Positions 12,546 through 25,389 of a stretch of 64,000 bases of DNA are shown in pieces. Numbering within the stretch: position 1 is the first letter of the stretch; every line of letters starts with the position of its first letter. The stretch spans positions 34,862,305-34,926,304 of the forward strand of contig NC_058158.1 of assembly GCF_020080835.1 (NCBI RefSeq), in the 5' to 3' direction. The notes beneath the pieces are model-generated. The model saw only the letters and a program-made list of their open reading frames with translations, made no database searches and was not told the origin of the DNA. Source of the DNA: Cotesia glomerata. Its lineage: Eukaryota > Arthropoda > Insecta > Hymenoptera > Braconidae. The translations under genes and the position numbers were made by a program.

Positions 12546-14479
12546 CAATTATCAACTCCAAAATAAATGAAATATTACATCGACCTTCGATAATTATCTC
12601 TATTAGCAAATTGTTAAATAATTGCTCGCATTAAGAACGAAGGTTAAAATAATATTACCTTAGATAGCATAAACCAGTCACTTTAATAAATACTAGTGAT
12701 ATTATTAGTACACGCAAATTAAAATTTATACGATACTAGTCGGCTTATATTTCAAAACGTCGTAATGTTTGTTTACACCTTTGATGACGACTTCCATGCG
12801 GAAATTAACGATCGATAGTCTTACGATGTCATATCACTACTACTGGTCATCTCATATGTCACCACGTGCTCATTACCCTGCATGCTGGTCTCCCAATTAC
12901 AGTCATAATACGTCAGTCACTCGCCGAGTGACACCTTAAATTCATTAAATCATTAACTATACATAAATACAATTAAATTCATAACAATTAAACTTTTTAG
13001 ACGTAAAATATAACAATTACTTCACAGTCAAGGTCGCCGGGAGCTTGTGTGCTTGGTAGTTAAGCTGCACGCGATAACTCTCCTTGTATATACAAAATAG
13101 AAAAAAATAGCTGTATATACTATAATAAGACTCTCATATTAATTCATACACATATATTTTTACATGGGTTATATATTGTGTGCAAGACTCGAAAACAGTC
13201 ACGCGGTGTTTTTATTTTTCCCCTACGCAGATAGGAATTCAAAGGCTTCTTCCGTCTACGACGTATATATTAAAAAATAGTGTATATAGCTGATAGCAGG
13301 TGTTACGTATTCTTCCGCGTATTTTTACCCCCACTATATCGTGGTAAGAAACCCGTCCCCCATAGAACCATCGACCCAGTTCCTACCAAACCAACAACTA
13401 CGTCTTCATTCATACAAATCACCGGTATTTCTTATCCTCTTCCCCTTGCTTGTTCTACGCAATTATTCTTTATTTTTTTTATATATAAATACAGATTTTT
13501 CAATTTTTAGTCTAAAAATAATTTTTTAATTCTATTATTTTAGTCTTGAAAGGAAAATTGAAATGTTTCATTGAAAAAAACTCGTACGGCTTAGTTTTGT
13601 GTAAATGGAAGAGTTTTAATCTTGGGATGTAACTCTTGGGATTTTAATTAGAAAAATTTAATTATTTTAATGGAAATATTTATTGTGATTCATGAAGTAT
13701 TATTGTGAAATTCTTACGTAATGTAAAAGTTGTTTTTAAAAAAATTATTTTAATATTTTGGAGTATTTTTTTTTAATTTTTAGATTTGGAATTTTATAAG
13801 TAATTTTAAAATTTTTCTTTTTAAAATTACATTTTTTAGTGATTTATTCAAGACATCTCAAAATTAAATACTCAGACGCGTTTTAGAATAATTTAGGAAA
13901 TCCTAGAAATAATGAATGAAAAAATATCAAGACATGAATTTCCATATATTTTAAATGAAAAAAAAAAAAAAAAAATTTCTATAAAAGGTTTGATATTGAA
14001 AAAAAAAAATTTTACTTTTATAAAAATGATTATATTAATTTATGATTAACGTAGCATTCATCAAATGAAAAAATTATAATTTTTAATTTAATTTATTCGA
14101 TAAAATTTCTCAATATCGTTATTTAAATAAAAAATTAATTAAAAATAAACTCATAAATTAATTAACAAAATAGCTTAAACAAACTCTAAAATTTCAAAAT
14201 TTTTCAATATTAAATCCCAGATAAATTAAAAACAAATACATAAATCCCTAATTAACACTTGTAATTGAATTAAAAAAATTAAAATATAAATCATTATCAA
14301 TCACTTTAAAATAATTAAAAAAATCAATTAATCCCCCGATTTCACCCACGTCTTCAGAAACCCGTTTAGCGTTTTGAGTATTAAGAAAAGTGTACATAAT
14401 GGAGTACATATACATAAACATATCTGGTATCTACATATACCCAACAAATGCACGATACGATGGGCAAAACGACGAAGGT

Positions 14480-14822
14480 TATAAAGTCATGGGCTAGGCC
14501 GCTGTATTGACGCGTGGCGGTTCAGGCTTGCGCGAGGTGACGCAACCCTTTCCTCACTCCCCTCTTACCCCTGGCCACCATCCCTACTCAAGGAGATGCA
14601 CACCAGCTCAGCGTGTTCCCTGCACACTCACGGTGCCGACTTGCTCACAACTATCCGCCCCCACCAGGCGCGCCTCTAACCGCGTATAACTACCCGCTAC
14701 CCGAGCCGTGGGCTCTTCTCTCCCGCTACCGCAAGTTCAATGCCAAGGTCAAAGCTGGTACGACTCGCTGTTGGCCACTAGAGTCGCTCCGGCCTCCGGC
14801 TTGCTCTCTCAAACCGCGCTAG
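14480..14822. other. GC-rich unique island inside RPB8 intron
   Basis: About 340 bp near 60% GC in a ~25% GC surrounding. Two overlapping + strand frames (60 and 69 codons) cross it. Both are proline/arginine-rich, without a family resemblance or flanking splice consensus I can defend. It could be a regulatory element or an exon of an unrecognised transcript. Confidence 0.35.
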
Positions 14823-14939
14823 TTATTTTCTTCTTCATAATATAATAAAACATATAATATAATACTACTTATGTTACTTCATATGTACGTGAGTCGATAC
14901 ATTATTTATTTATACTACTTACTTTACTTTCAATTAATT

Positions 14940-15440
14940 CATTTCTTCTTTTTTATTTTATTTCTTCTTTTAATTAATCAAGTTTATTTTTTAAATTATC
15001 TCTCATTTTAATTAATGTCATTTTTTTTTATAAACTTTATTATTATTCATTTTTTCTTTTAATTAATCAAATTAAATTTTTTTTAATTCTTTGCAAATTA
15101 TATTAGCGATTTTTTAAAAATATTTTATTGTTATTTATTTCTTTTTTTAATTAATTAATTTTTAAATTCTTTGTAATTTAAATTAGCAATTTTTTTTTAA
15201 TATTTTATTGTTATTTATTTCTTCTTTTAATTAATTAATTTTTAAATTATTTGTAAATTAGCAATTTTTTAAATATTTTATTGTTTATTTCTTCTTTTAG
15301 TTAACAAAATTTATTTTTAAATTTTTTATAAATTAAATTAGCCATTTTTTAAATATTATTATTTATTTCTTCTTTTAATTAATAAAATTTATTTAAAAAT
15401 TTTTTGTGAATTAAATTGTCATTTAAAAAAATTTTTTTAT
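14940..15440. repeat. AT-rich tandem repeat, ~75-90 bp period, about six units
   Basis: Each unit combines TTTCTTCTTTTAATTAAT with an A/T block and AAATTAGC(A/C)ATTTTTTAA. Successive units are seen from about 14960 to 15430 and shorten toward the right. It does not resemble a transposon end. Confidence 0.55.
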
Positions 15441-16584
15441 TATTATTTTTTTAAATTAATTTTAAGTTGCTCTAAAATAAAGAAAAAATATAAAAATACC
15501 CTTTTAAGATATAAATATCTAAAAAAAAAGCACTTGCAGTAGCAATTAAAATAAAAATGTGGGAGGAAAAAACAGAGGGTAGTATTACCAAGGTCGTGAC
15601 GTCCTTTAAATCGAATGACAGCAGTGCCGAGTTGTGTATGTATATAAAACGATCGATAGCTCGATGTCGTCGCTAATGTTCGGGTGAATTCGGTCCAGAG
15701 TCTGTTATGTATTCTGCGATATACATAGACATACATATCTAGTACAATCTCGTCATTGTCGTTGTCTTTTCCGCTATGCGATGTTAGCAATATTAGATAT
15801 ATGTACACAGATAGAATCCAATATAATGTACAATATTGTGAGCGACAGAGATATCTGTAAGCAGTGTCTAAGAGGGAGCGACGTGCGGTTACATTTAAGA
15901 CTCACGCCATCAAACTGCGTCGTACATCTTTTGAATTTTCATAATAATTAGTATCTATAAAAAAATATGAGGTGATTTGATACGTGATGGAAGGAAATGA
16001 ACAAGAAGATTATTCTTATCTATCTTATTAATAATAACGACGTTAAAAATGAATTTGTCTTGAGAAATAGAATAAGTAAATGATTAGCAATAATTTATTT
16101 ATAACACATGTTGCATAAATTCTATAATTTCATTCATTTCCTCAGCGGTATTAACGCCAAATGTGTTGCTTATAGTGTGTTTTATTAAGTATGTAACATA
16201 ATATAAGTGGCTGGTCGCGTATTCTGAGTATCTATTAGGTCTATTTCTTCAGGAAATGTGAATGAGGGAACAAGAGTTGTTTGTTGGCAATAGAGCTCGA
16301 GATAAATACTCTCTTTTAGATGACATTACGTTTGTTTCTTTTTTTTTTTGAACTTACAAAGCAGCATTGTTTAGATCAACATATGTAATCCTTTTTAATT
16401 ATAATTTTCTGAGATGCCAATTACAGTTTTGCGAAAAGATAAATTGTCAGTTCGCTGAAAATTAGATAACGTATGTCGTAACTTTTCTTTTTTTAACTTT
16501 TATCTATATTATTTTTTAATGATCTATAATTTTATTTTAAAATTTAAAAATTAAAAAATATCAATTTTTATAATTAATTTCATA

Positions 16585-17159
16585 CACAGTAAAAAATTTT
16601 GCGTTAAAAATTTTTATATTAAATATTTAACACTTTTTTGTACTGATTTAACAGAATAAATATTAAATTTACACATAAAAGTGTTAAATATTTAACATAC
16701 AAATTTTTAACACTTTTTTGTGTTGATTTAACACACTGATAGAAGGATTTGTTTATAGTTAAAAATATTTGTTAATATTTAAAAATCATTTAATAGAGAC
16801 AACTTTTTAGTCCTTAATAAATATTTCTTAGTATTTAAAAAATTTATTAATATTTAATAAATGAATATCAGATTTATTAAATACTAAGAAATATTTATTT
16901 AATACTAAAAAGTCGTCTCTAATAAATGATTTGTTAACTATTAGCAAATATTTTTTGGTACAAATAAATTCTTCATTGCAGAATAAATGTTAAATTTACA
17001 CATAAAAGTGTTAAATGTTTAACACAAAAATTTTTAACACTTTTTTGTGTCGATTTAACAGAATAAATGTTAAATTTACACATAAAAGTGTTAAATATTT
17101 AACACAAAAATTTTTAACACTAAATTTTTTGACGCAATGACGTAAAATTTTTTACTGTG
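16585..17159. mobile_element. Family B element, internally expanded, with nested family A MITE
   Basis: The outer ends are CACAGTAAAAAATTTTGCG at 16585 and AAAATTTTTTACTGTG ending at 17159. The B core (GTGTTAAATATTTAACA plus TAAATGTTAAATTTACAC) is repeated about four times instead of once. A family A copy occupies 16734-16981. Confidence 0.65.
16734..16981. mobile_element. Family A palindromic MITE nested in family B
   Basis: The left end CACTGATAGAAGGATTTG is intact; the right end is worn to CAAATAAATTCTTCATTGCAG. The arms share the TTATTAGAGACCACTTTTTAG-type block seen in the full 271-bp copies, so it was once a complete hairpin element of the same family. Confidence 0.65.
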
Positions 17160-17637
17160 TAATTTTTCAAGTTCAGAATTTTTCGCGTAAATTTTTATTT
17201 AAAAAATAAAAACCTTACATTCATATTTTATCCTATTATACTCCGTAGTTCGTCTCAGAATTTTTTTACCGTGACAATTCGGGATTGGAAGAGCGCCAAG
17301 AGATTCGAGTATACGTGAATCCGGAAAAACATCGACATTCTCCAATTCCCTTTTTTTTACGATCAATCACTCACTCTCTTGTTACTTTATTATTTTTAGT
17401 TTATACATTTCGCCTCGTCTTGACTCTTTAAACTTCAGTACCGGCTTTGCGATAAATTTATATTATTTTTTAGTTTTATTTTTACGCTCCCATAAAAATA
17501 TTAATCTTCTTTCGAATATATAAAAGTCCATTACAGCTATTAATTTAATATTGATTCAATTTAATGTCTTACTTTATAAGTAATAATTCAAGTTAAATAA
17601 AAATAAAACCGATATTAATAAAATATTTTATTTTCAG

Positions 17638-17818
17638 GTGATAAATTCCGGCTGGTGCTCGCAACCACCCTGAGAGAAGATGGATACCCCGATGGCGGTG
17701 ATTGGAACGCTATTGAGCAAGAAGGAGGATCTAGAGCAGACAGTTTTGAATACGTAATGTCCGGGAAAGTTTACCGCATCGAAGGAGATGATCTCAGCAA
17801 CGAGCCAGGCAGCCGACT
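17638..17818 (+). CDS. Rpb8: RPB8 / RPABC3, internal coding exon (residues ~54-113)
   Basis: The exon completes the split glycine codon and continues DKFRLVLATTLREDG, then SRADSFEYVMSGKVYRIEGD and DLSNEPGSR. It covers the central strands of the RPB8 fold, including the variable acidic loop (YPDGGDWNAIEQEGG) that differs between phyla, and the FEYVM(Y/S)GKVYRIE motif conserved in eukaryotes. It ends two bases into a leucine codon at a GTAAGT donor, which matches the exon at 39563. There is no frameshift or stop. The residues are insect-like in the variable loop. Confidence 0.97.
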
Positions 17819-18348
17819 GTAAGTATCGGAAAACTTTTTAATAAATAATTAATAACTAATATAAACATAAATTAATTATTCAAACAAATCTTGGATCCTC
17901 CTGACTTATCGCGATTTGATTATATACTCGAGTTTCAATCACGATCAACTTTTGTATTTAACAGCTCATATTAATATATAATGTAATAACTCTTTATAAA
18001 TATAAAGCGTAGATCACAAAACGTCTTTATGAGACTTTGCTATAAAGTTTTAGCTGGTTTATGAAAACATCCGATGTAGGTCATGAATTAATCAATATAT
18101 TTTATCAAGATTACGCTGGTGATAATCCTATCGAGTGACTAAAGTAATTGATTGAACCTTTTTATTCATTCAGATCTGCTTTAGATCACTTCTATATATC
18201 AGAAATTTTAAATTAAATAACAACAGCGATCAATAGGTAATTTTTTTTTTTTAAAAACGGTTGATAGTTAATTTTCAAACATGTTTTGTTCATGTATAAA
18301 ATATAATTTAAAAAAAAATGCTTTGATCTTCGATGGATAATCAAATTA

Positions 18349-18511
18349 TCTATGAAAAAAAAATTAACTTGATTCAAGAGAAAAATTCTTGAATCAAAAT
18401 TTACTTAAACCAAGTAAAAATTTCTTAGTTTAAGAATTTTTTTATTCAAATCAAGAAAATGAAGTTCTTCAAAATTAAGAACTTGATTCTAGAACATTTC
18501 TTTTTCTGTGT
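18349..18511. mobile_element. Family E palindromic MITE
   Basis: Built from repeated CTTGAATCAAG-type palindromes. It starts near TATGAAAAAAAAATTAACTTG and ends in TTTCTTTTTCTGTGTA. It shares the block GAAGTTCTTCAAAATTA with the copies at 20850, 29321 and 55327. The left terminus has lost the CACAG of the family end. Confidence 0.65.
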
Positions 18512-20629
18512 ATCAAAGAGCAAAGCGCTTTTTTTGAAAATTTTCATTTATTTATGTAAAAAATGGTTTTTAAGATTCCATTTCGAGGGTTTTCTAACGC
18601 AACCACGTATCTCGATTTTTTAAGATGAAAAGGTTCAACTGAAAAATTAATAATTAATTATAAACGCGTTACTGAAAAAAAATATTAACCAGATTAATAA
18701 TAAATCCGATAGTATTTTTAGAAAATACAATTGATAAATATTGTTTTTCGATGAATATTAATTTTCTATAAGCTATTTTTCACCTCGTTTTCAAAATCGT
18801 CATTTTTGAGATACGAGGTTGCGTCAGAAAGCCATCGATTTGTTGTACAAGTATGACAGAGATACTTCCGTTTGACCAATAGATGGCAAGAAAAAAGTGT
18901 AAGCCCTCCTTAATAAAATGAATTATTTATTTTAAAAAAGTAAAAATTAAATTTTAAATCAAATCCATCAATACCGGCTGTAAAATATTTTTTACCGAAA
19001 AGAGGGCAGCACTTGACGGTGTCTAGGATTCCCGGGATTAACAGAAAAATCTTTTAGTTTGAATCGACCATTTTGGTGATTCTGACTATCAACTGTGCGA
19101 GTGAGTGATAAATTGAATTAATTAAAGAAGAAATAAATTAAAAAAGAGTGAATTTATTGAATTAATTGCTTGGAGAATAAAATAATTGTTTGAATTAAAT
19201 TAAATGGTCGCTATCGGAGAACAGGGAGCCACTCTGCGTTCACTCGGTAGGTAATGAAGCGGGTGAACACAGCTGGTGGTATCTCAGTTTTCCGAGTGCG
19301 TTATCAACGTTTTCGCTTGTATCGGCAGTTATAAGTCCAATATTTTAAAATTAATAAAATGAAGAATACAAATGGTGATACTAATGAAGAAATGAATATT
19401 TTCCCTAGCTGTCTGTTTGAAAATTGTTAATTAGCGGTACAGAGAAAGCTTAACGAGTAAGCTGATCAAGAGTAGTTCATATAACAGAAACAAAAAAGAA
19501 AAAGTGGTAATGGATGTAAAATAAGAGCAAGAGATGAGTGAAATGGGCGGGAGCTTTAAATAATCCAGGAACCCGTGGAGCGATGGTAGTTTACTGGTTG
19601 CAAGGATTTATGGGGGCGTGACAGCCGGTAATGAATTATTGATCAAGGACTCGATGGAATGTGCTGGTACTTGTGCTCCTGGCGTACAGAAACAGGATGA
19701 ATGTGGCTAATCCATGGCAACCCCTTTATGTGCTTGGACCTTCCGCCATCCTCGACACCGGATTGGAACCAATGGCAGTCCTACTTACGCGGTTCATACG
19801 CTTTATCTCGAGCTACCAATCGCAGACCGTTTAATAACTTTAAACATCCAATTATCACGTTAATTAATTTTAAAAAAAAGGGAACAGAGAAGTTAGAGGC
19901 AACCACTCGAGAAAAAATATCCAGACGGTATTGTTGGCCGGAAGCGAGTCGAGTTATTTCTGAAAATAAACGACATGGAAAAAATATCTTTGTCAGTTGT
20001 TCGACGTTTATACAAAGTCGTTATCGCAACCCTGCAGTATTTTCTATTCAATTTATTTTTAGATGTTATGTAATTATTCAAAGGCCGTTCAAATAATTGT
20101 CTTATTTAGTTACTTGTTATTGTTATTATTATAATTTATTGTTCTGTATTTTAAATTATGATTGTAACTGTTTGATGGTAGGTAAAAATTTTGTTTATTC
20201 AGGGGGAATTAAATGGACACAATAACAAATTGTAAGAATGCAGTAAACGTTTTGTGTCAAAAGCACCTGAAATTTCTGGGAATGCTGGGAATCTTTACAA
20301 TAAACTTGATCCGGATTCAAAATACGGTTTCTCTATTATTTTAATTCACTTTTCTAAAGATAGAATTATATTCACGGCTTATCATTTTTTTTACGCTACA
20401 ATCATTCACTTCTATTTATAGATTACATTTTACGGTTTTTACTATTATAGATAAAGTTTTACGCTAGACTTGATTCAGACATTTTTTAATTATTTTATTA
20501 TTTTACAAAAATTAGATAATCATAAAAACTTTTAGTAAATTTAATTTAAATAATTCTTTCATTCTTGAATTTTTGCTTAACAGCTATAACTTGTTGATTT
20601 ATATATCGGTTTAATAAATTTAAATTTTG

Positions 20630-21301
20630 GGTAAATATTTACAAGTAGGGTCAAAAATTTTAATTTTCATTTTTGTGAACGAAATTTCTATTTGATTTTA
20701 TTGATAAATTTTTTTTAAATACATAAAAAATAAACAATTAAAAAAAAAAAGTTTATCACAATTTTAAAAAATTTTCAAATAAATTTATAAATTTTTTAGA
20801 AAATTGTGATATTTAACTTGGTTTTTTAATTGTTTATTTTTTTATGTATACTGAAAAAAAAATTAACTTGAATCAAGAGAAAGATTCTTAAACCAAGTAA
20901 ATAATTTTTAAGAGTTTCTTTGTCTTGAATCAAGATGAAAAATTCTTAAAATAAGTAAAATTTAGTTTAAGAATTTTTCTATTCAAATCAAGAAGATGAA
21001 ATTCTTCAAAATTATTTACTTGGTTCAAGTAAAATTTTTTTTCTGTGTACTTTTCAAAAAAAAAAAAAAAATACATCAAAAAAAGATAAAACAGAAATTT
21101 TATCCAAAAACATGAGAGCCAAATTTTTTTCCAGCTTTTATAAATGATTTTTCAATTGAAATATTAATTTTTTGATATTTTTGATATCAACACCATAAAT
21201 TCGCCGTAAAAACAAAGAATTAAAAAAAAATTATTATGATCCATCAATTAATCAATTTTTTATGGCCAAAAATAATTTTGACCCACTTGTAAATAATTAC
21301 C
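20630..21301. mobile_element. Family F TIR element, copy 3, carrying a nested E element
   Basis: The left end is GGTAAATATTTACAAGTAGG and the right end ACCCACTTGTAAATAATTACC, giving ~25-bp inverted termini. The internal hairpin (ATCACAATTTT...AAAATTGTGAT) is at about 20755-20815. It is longer than the ~450-480 bp of the other copies because a family E element interrupts the TTATGTACTTTTC site. Confidence 0.7.
20850..21047. mobile_element. Family E MITE nested inside family F
   Basis: Inserted at the TA in the F phrase ATGTACTTTTC, which is intact in the F copies near 4385 and 63708. Here it reads ATGTA, then the E element (TACTGAAAA...TTCTGTG), then TACTTTTC. This is a direct demonstration of a TA target duplication for family E and places E after F in time. 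Confidence 0.75.
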
Positions 21302-22868
21302 AAATTTTAATTTTATAAAATAAATAATTATGACTATAAAAAATTGAAAATTACAATTAAAACAATTCGTACGTGCCTATGAATTTAAAAAAGCGCAATT
21401 AAAGTCTAACAAAAATGCCCAGCCTAAAAAAAACATTTTATAGATCGAGTTTTTACTCTAATTGTGTTTGCCCAGTAAATTTAGGCTAACCAGATTCCCT
21501 TGAAGTGATATAATGTGAACTAGCAATAAAAATTATGAAAAGTTTATCTTTAAAGGCCTAAGTGTAAGACCTAAGACGTTTACTGCTTATATCACCGGAG
21601 TAACGACAAAAAAGTTTAATTTAGAAGGGAAGATCGTCTGAGCTTGGGTGTTTGAAGACAATGTAAGTGCATAGCAATATATAACACAAAGTAGAGAAAT
21701 TTAGGTTACATTAGCTTAGTTTACCAACAGCTGAATCCTTTTAGCTCCAACTAGAGATGTTATGTGTTGGTTGAGTAGATTGTACGCTCTTGCTCTCAAA
21801 CTCCTATGCCGCTTCACTTACACCCGTATTGTATCTGCTGTCATAATAATAACACATCCAAGCATCCACATGACTACATGTCTAACTCAACCTTTAATGT
21901 ATCTACTCGTCACACAGTAATTGTAATAATAATGATAATAATTACATTAAGAGTAAAGAGACTATAAAACAGAAGCTCTAAGATGAAATGAAATTCTTAT
22001 CATTCTTCAGGCTTTTTATTGCCGCTTCTATCAAGACAAACATTTTATTGTTTTAATTCGTCCTTGATTTTGTTCTTGAGAGTTTAACTTTAAAATTTAT
22101 TTCTTATTTTAAAAATAATAATAATAGTAATGATAAAAGTTATTATAACTGAAGTGTAAAAAAGTGGCAAATTCTTTTGGTTGAATAAATTCGATATCTA
22201 CTTAAGCTTGAGCACACTCTGGAATAAGTTGTAGACAATTATCGTGCCTCATCGCCGGAAGGGGAGCGGTGTCCTTGTAACTCGATGGCTAGAGAGAGAA
22301 TATCTGGCAAATCGGGTCAAGACCTTGGGAAAGAGAAAAAGTTATTTTCCTGTCTCGAGTTTTCTTTTCCGTGTTAATTTACTATTTTATTATTATTATT
22401 ATATATGCTACATTTATTTTATTTTTATTTCATTTTATTTAGTTAATTTACACGCTCGTAAATGGAACAAGCTCTTTTTGCTCTGCACACCAAGATCTGC
22501 AGTGGGCGTTGGAAAAATAATAAATTGCTTCATTGATTTTTTACTCAATGCCGGAATTAACCGCATACATTTTTCTCTTTGTTTACGGTTCTAGTCTATT
22601 TTTTTAAGCTAAAATAATATACCAGTGTAAATATTTCTGGTTTAAATTATCTCAAAATTTAGGAGTTAAAATTTTTTAAATAACATCAAATAAATTTATA
22701 TTTCACTAAAATATAAAAGATAATTTATAGGACTTTTTTATGATAAAATTAAAGTCCTCTCGGTTTTTATCGTCCTAATACAAACAAACACCTGATGAAT
22801 TTTTATCTTTTTTAAATTAAAATAATTTCCTGCTCAAAAAAATATCTACAAAATTAAACTAACAATTT

Positions 22869-23340
22869 TCTTTAATTTCAAAATTTTGTGGCCATTGTAT
22901 TGATATGATAAAATGGGTTTTCATGGTTAAATTTGGTATCGTTGGAAAAGTCTTGACCTGGAGTTGTGCCTTTTCATGGTTTCATAAGTATTCAGGCTGC
23001 ATTCGAAAATGCTCTATCTCTGGATACATAATTAAGAAATGACCTTGTATCTCGTGAACTGAATTGACATTTTCAAAGATATAAACTCACCCCGACATTA
23101 CACTCATTGAAACCTTTCATTTAAGTACCCACATCAATTTTTCATATATTTATATATATTATATATATGTATATATGAAAAATATATCAAAATGCATGTG
23201 GGTACTCAAATGAAAGCTCTTGATGAGTGTAACATCGGGATGAGCTTATATCTTTAAAAACATCAATATTTAAAAAATTACAGTCCAATTTAACAAAAGT
23301 GATTATTTAATAAAGCTAAATTTTATTTAAAAGAAGAGAA
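22869..23340 (+). mobile_element. Decayed Helitron-like element with one palindromic module
   Basis: It shares with the copies at 51114 and 59743 the left flank (AAAATTTTGT..., GTCTTGACC, GCATTCGAAAATGCTCTA, ATACATAATTAAGAAATGACC), one palindromic module at 23064-23270, and the right flank TTTAACAAAAGTGATTATTTAATAAAGC. Its extreme termini (5' TC, 3' hairpin plus CTAG) are not recognisable, so the ends given are approximate. Confidence 0.6.
23064..23270. repeat. Helitron palindromic module, single copy
   Basis: The left arm runs from GACATTTTCAAAGATATAA to the AT-rich centre near 23160, and the right arm mirrors it (CATGTGGGTACTCAAATGAA ... GGATGAGCTTATATC). The arms are ~95 bp with roughly ten mismatches by eye. 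Confidence 0.8.
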
Positions 23341-23489
23341 AATTCCAATAAAAAATTTTAAGCTCTTAAATTTTTCAATCTAAATCTTTTTACTGCCTAA
23401 AAAACCTCGAAGAGTGTCCATCAGTTAAAATATTTGCTCGAAAGAACCCGACAGATAAACTAAAACAATCACCGCGAAAAAGTGTTGAA

Positions 23490-24200
23490 GGAAGCATCAA
23501 TTTATAGAATATATAGAATCCATATAGACATAAAAGCTCCCTCGGGAGCGGAGAGTTCGGTCAAATGCAAAGCCTGCACTTGGTGTTGAGCTTTGAGCTT
23601 TGAGCTTACTGATAGGCAGGCTGCGTTGTTTCCAGGACACTCCAGGCACTGACGACCTTCTGGTAGTTGGCTCATGCCCCATCAGTTTTTTCCTATTGCT
23701 CTCCAGGGTTGACCCAGTTACCTTACGTCCTATATACGGTCCCACCTGTCTCCCCCCTTGCTTCCTTCTCTTCCTCTTGCTATTTCGTGACCCAAAGCGA
23801 GCTTTAAAGAGGACACGGGGAATTGAGTTTGACTCTGACTAACAGTGAGATTCGCAGGCATTATATATATTATATAGAGAGTTGTTTGAGGATAGAGGAT
23901 AGAGGACAGAGAATAGGGGAGGACCAAGGGTGGCACCACCCCCCTTATTGCATTATAATGTCCAGAAGCCGGGAAAAGGTCAGGCGCGAGCGGGGAAGTT
24001 TAGGTTCCTCTCAGCCTCCTCGCGGCTTACAAACTAGGTCATCCCCTGTTGCCCCGATCAAGAAGAGGGAGAAGAGCGAGTTAAACCCTTCTGTCTGATA
24101 CTCCCAGTCTCTGGTTTTCTCTTCCTGTCGCTGTGTTCTCTTCTCGCCTCCTCGCCGAAAGGACTTTCGCTCACTATCACGCCGTCTTTCCGTTCCAGAC
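23490..24200. other. GC-richer unique island; no gene recognised
   Basis: About 700 bp near 50% GC in the RPB8 intron. Several 69-91 codon frames overlap on both strands, but they are biased in composition (Pro, Ser, Arg), lack domains and contradict each other. A small simple repeat of GATAGAG(G/A)A type lies near 23890-23915. Confidence 0.35.
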
Positions 24201-24894
24201 TACTTCATCAGGCTTAGATTTTTTTTTAAATAACTTTAATGTGTTTGTGATCTGTGAATTCAATATTCAATTGCACTGAGGTCAGTAATAAAAGAATTTA
24301 TTTACATTTACATTTGCATTTTGTGTGATTGTAGTTTTTGGTTGGTTAAATTTTGGTGTCACAAATGGAATTTCAAATTATTGGAATAGTTCTCTGGTCT
24401 ACTCGGCGGACCGTCAAATTCGTTATTTAAATTCAAATTTAATAGTCGTTAGTCGTTATTACATGCGCTGATTGATGGGCTGAATTTACGTATAGACTGG
24501 CTAATTCCACCAATGACAGCGGCTGGATTGTAGTCGGTATTATGTATTATATATTTATAGAATTGGAAATTCACCAATATCCATTGGAATTAAGGATGCG
24601 ATAAAATATTATTGAGCTGAGCTGGTAATTTCGCGGTAATTCTTCCGATAAATGGTGTTAATATTTTAAACTAATCAATTTTAATATTTTACTTCCTGGG
24701 TTTTATTTTATTCATTTCTTCTATTTAAAAATTTTTTTTTTTTTTTTAATTGTATTTATAAATGATAGATTGATTTTTATTTTTGAAAAAAAAATATTAA
24801 TTCAGGAGTTTTAAAAAAGAAATTTTATTTTTTTGAATTAAGCAAAAAATTTTTAAATTAAAAAATTTTTTTTTAATTTAAGTAAATTTTAATT

Positions 24895-25320
24895 AATTAA
24901 ATTTTTTTTTTTGCTTGATTTTTATCAAAAAAATTCTTCAAAATATTTTTTATGTTTTATTAAAAATTTCTTCTCTTAAAATTCAAGTTAATTTTTAAAT
25001 CAATTTTGGATAAAAATATCTTCTAGCTTAATTGAAGTTAAGAACAAATTATTTTCCAAATAAATAATAAAATTATTTTCTTAATTTAAGTAAATTTTAC
25101 TTCATTTAAAAAAATTTTTACTTAATTTTTATCAAAAAAAAATCTTCAAAACATTTTTTTTCATTTTATCAAAAATTTCTTTTCTTAAAAATCAAATTAA
25201 TTTTTTAATCAATTTTAGATAAAAATATATTTTAGCTTAATTGAAGTTAAGAATAAATTATTTTACAAATAAATAATAAAAATATTTTCTTAATTAAAGT
25301 TTTTTAATACTTTAAGAAAA
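24895..25320. repeat. AT-rich tandem duplication, ~204-bp period, two units
   Basis: The block TTTTTATCAAAAAAATTCTTCAAAA ... TAGCTTAATTGAAGTTAAGAA ... AAATAAATAATAAA appears at about 24915-25085 and again at 25120-25285 in the same order. It is one of several AT-rich local duplications in the window. Confidence 0.6.
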
Positions 25321-25389
25321 TATTTTTAAAGACCAAAATATTCTTAAAGTTAATTAATTTTCTTTTTAATTTTTAATTACAAATTAATT

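Larger units (their letters stand above)
12263..17637 (+). other. RPB8 intron, 5375 bp
   Basis: GTGAGT donor and TATTTTCAG acceptor, phase 1. The intron holds a family B MITE (12412), a GC-rich unique island (14480-14822), an AT-rich tandem repeat (14940-15440) and a composite B/A repeat (16585-17159). The remaining sequence, including 12600-13500 and 15560-15900, shows no coding or RNA gene signal. Confidence 0.85.
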
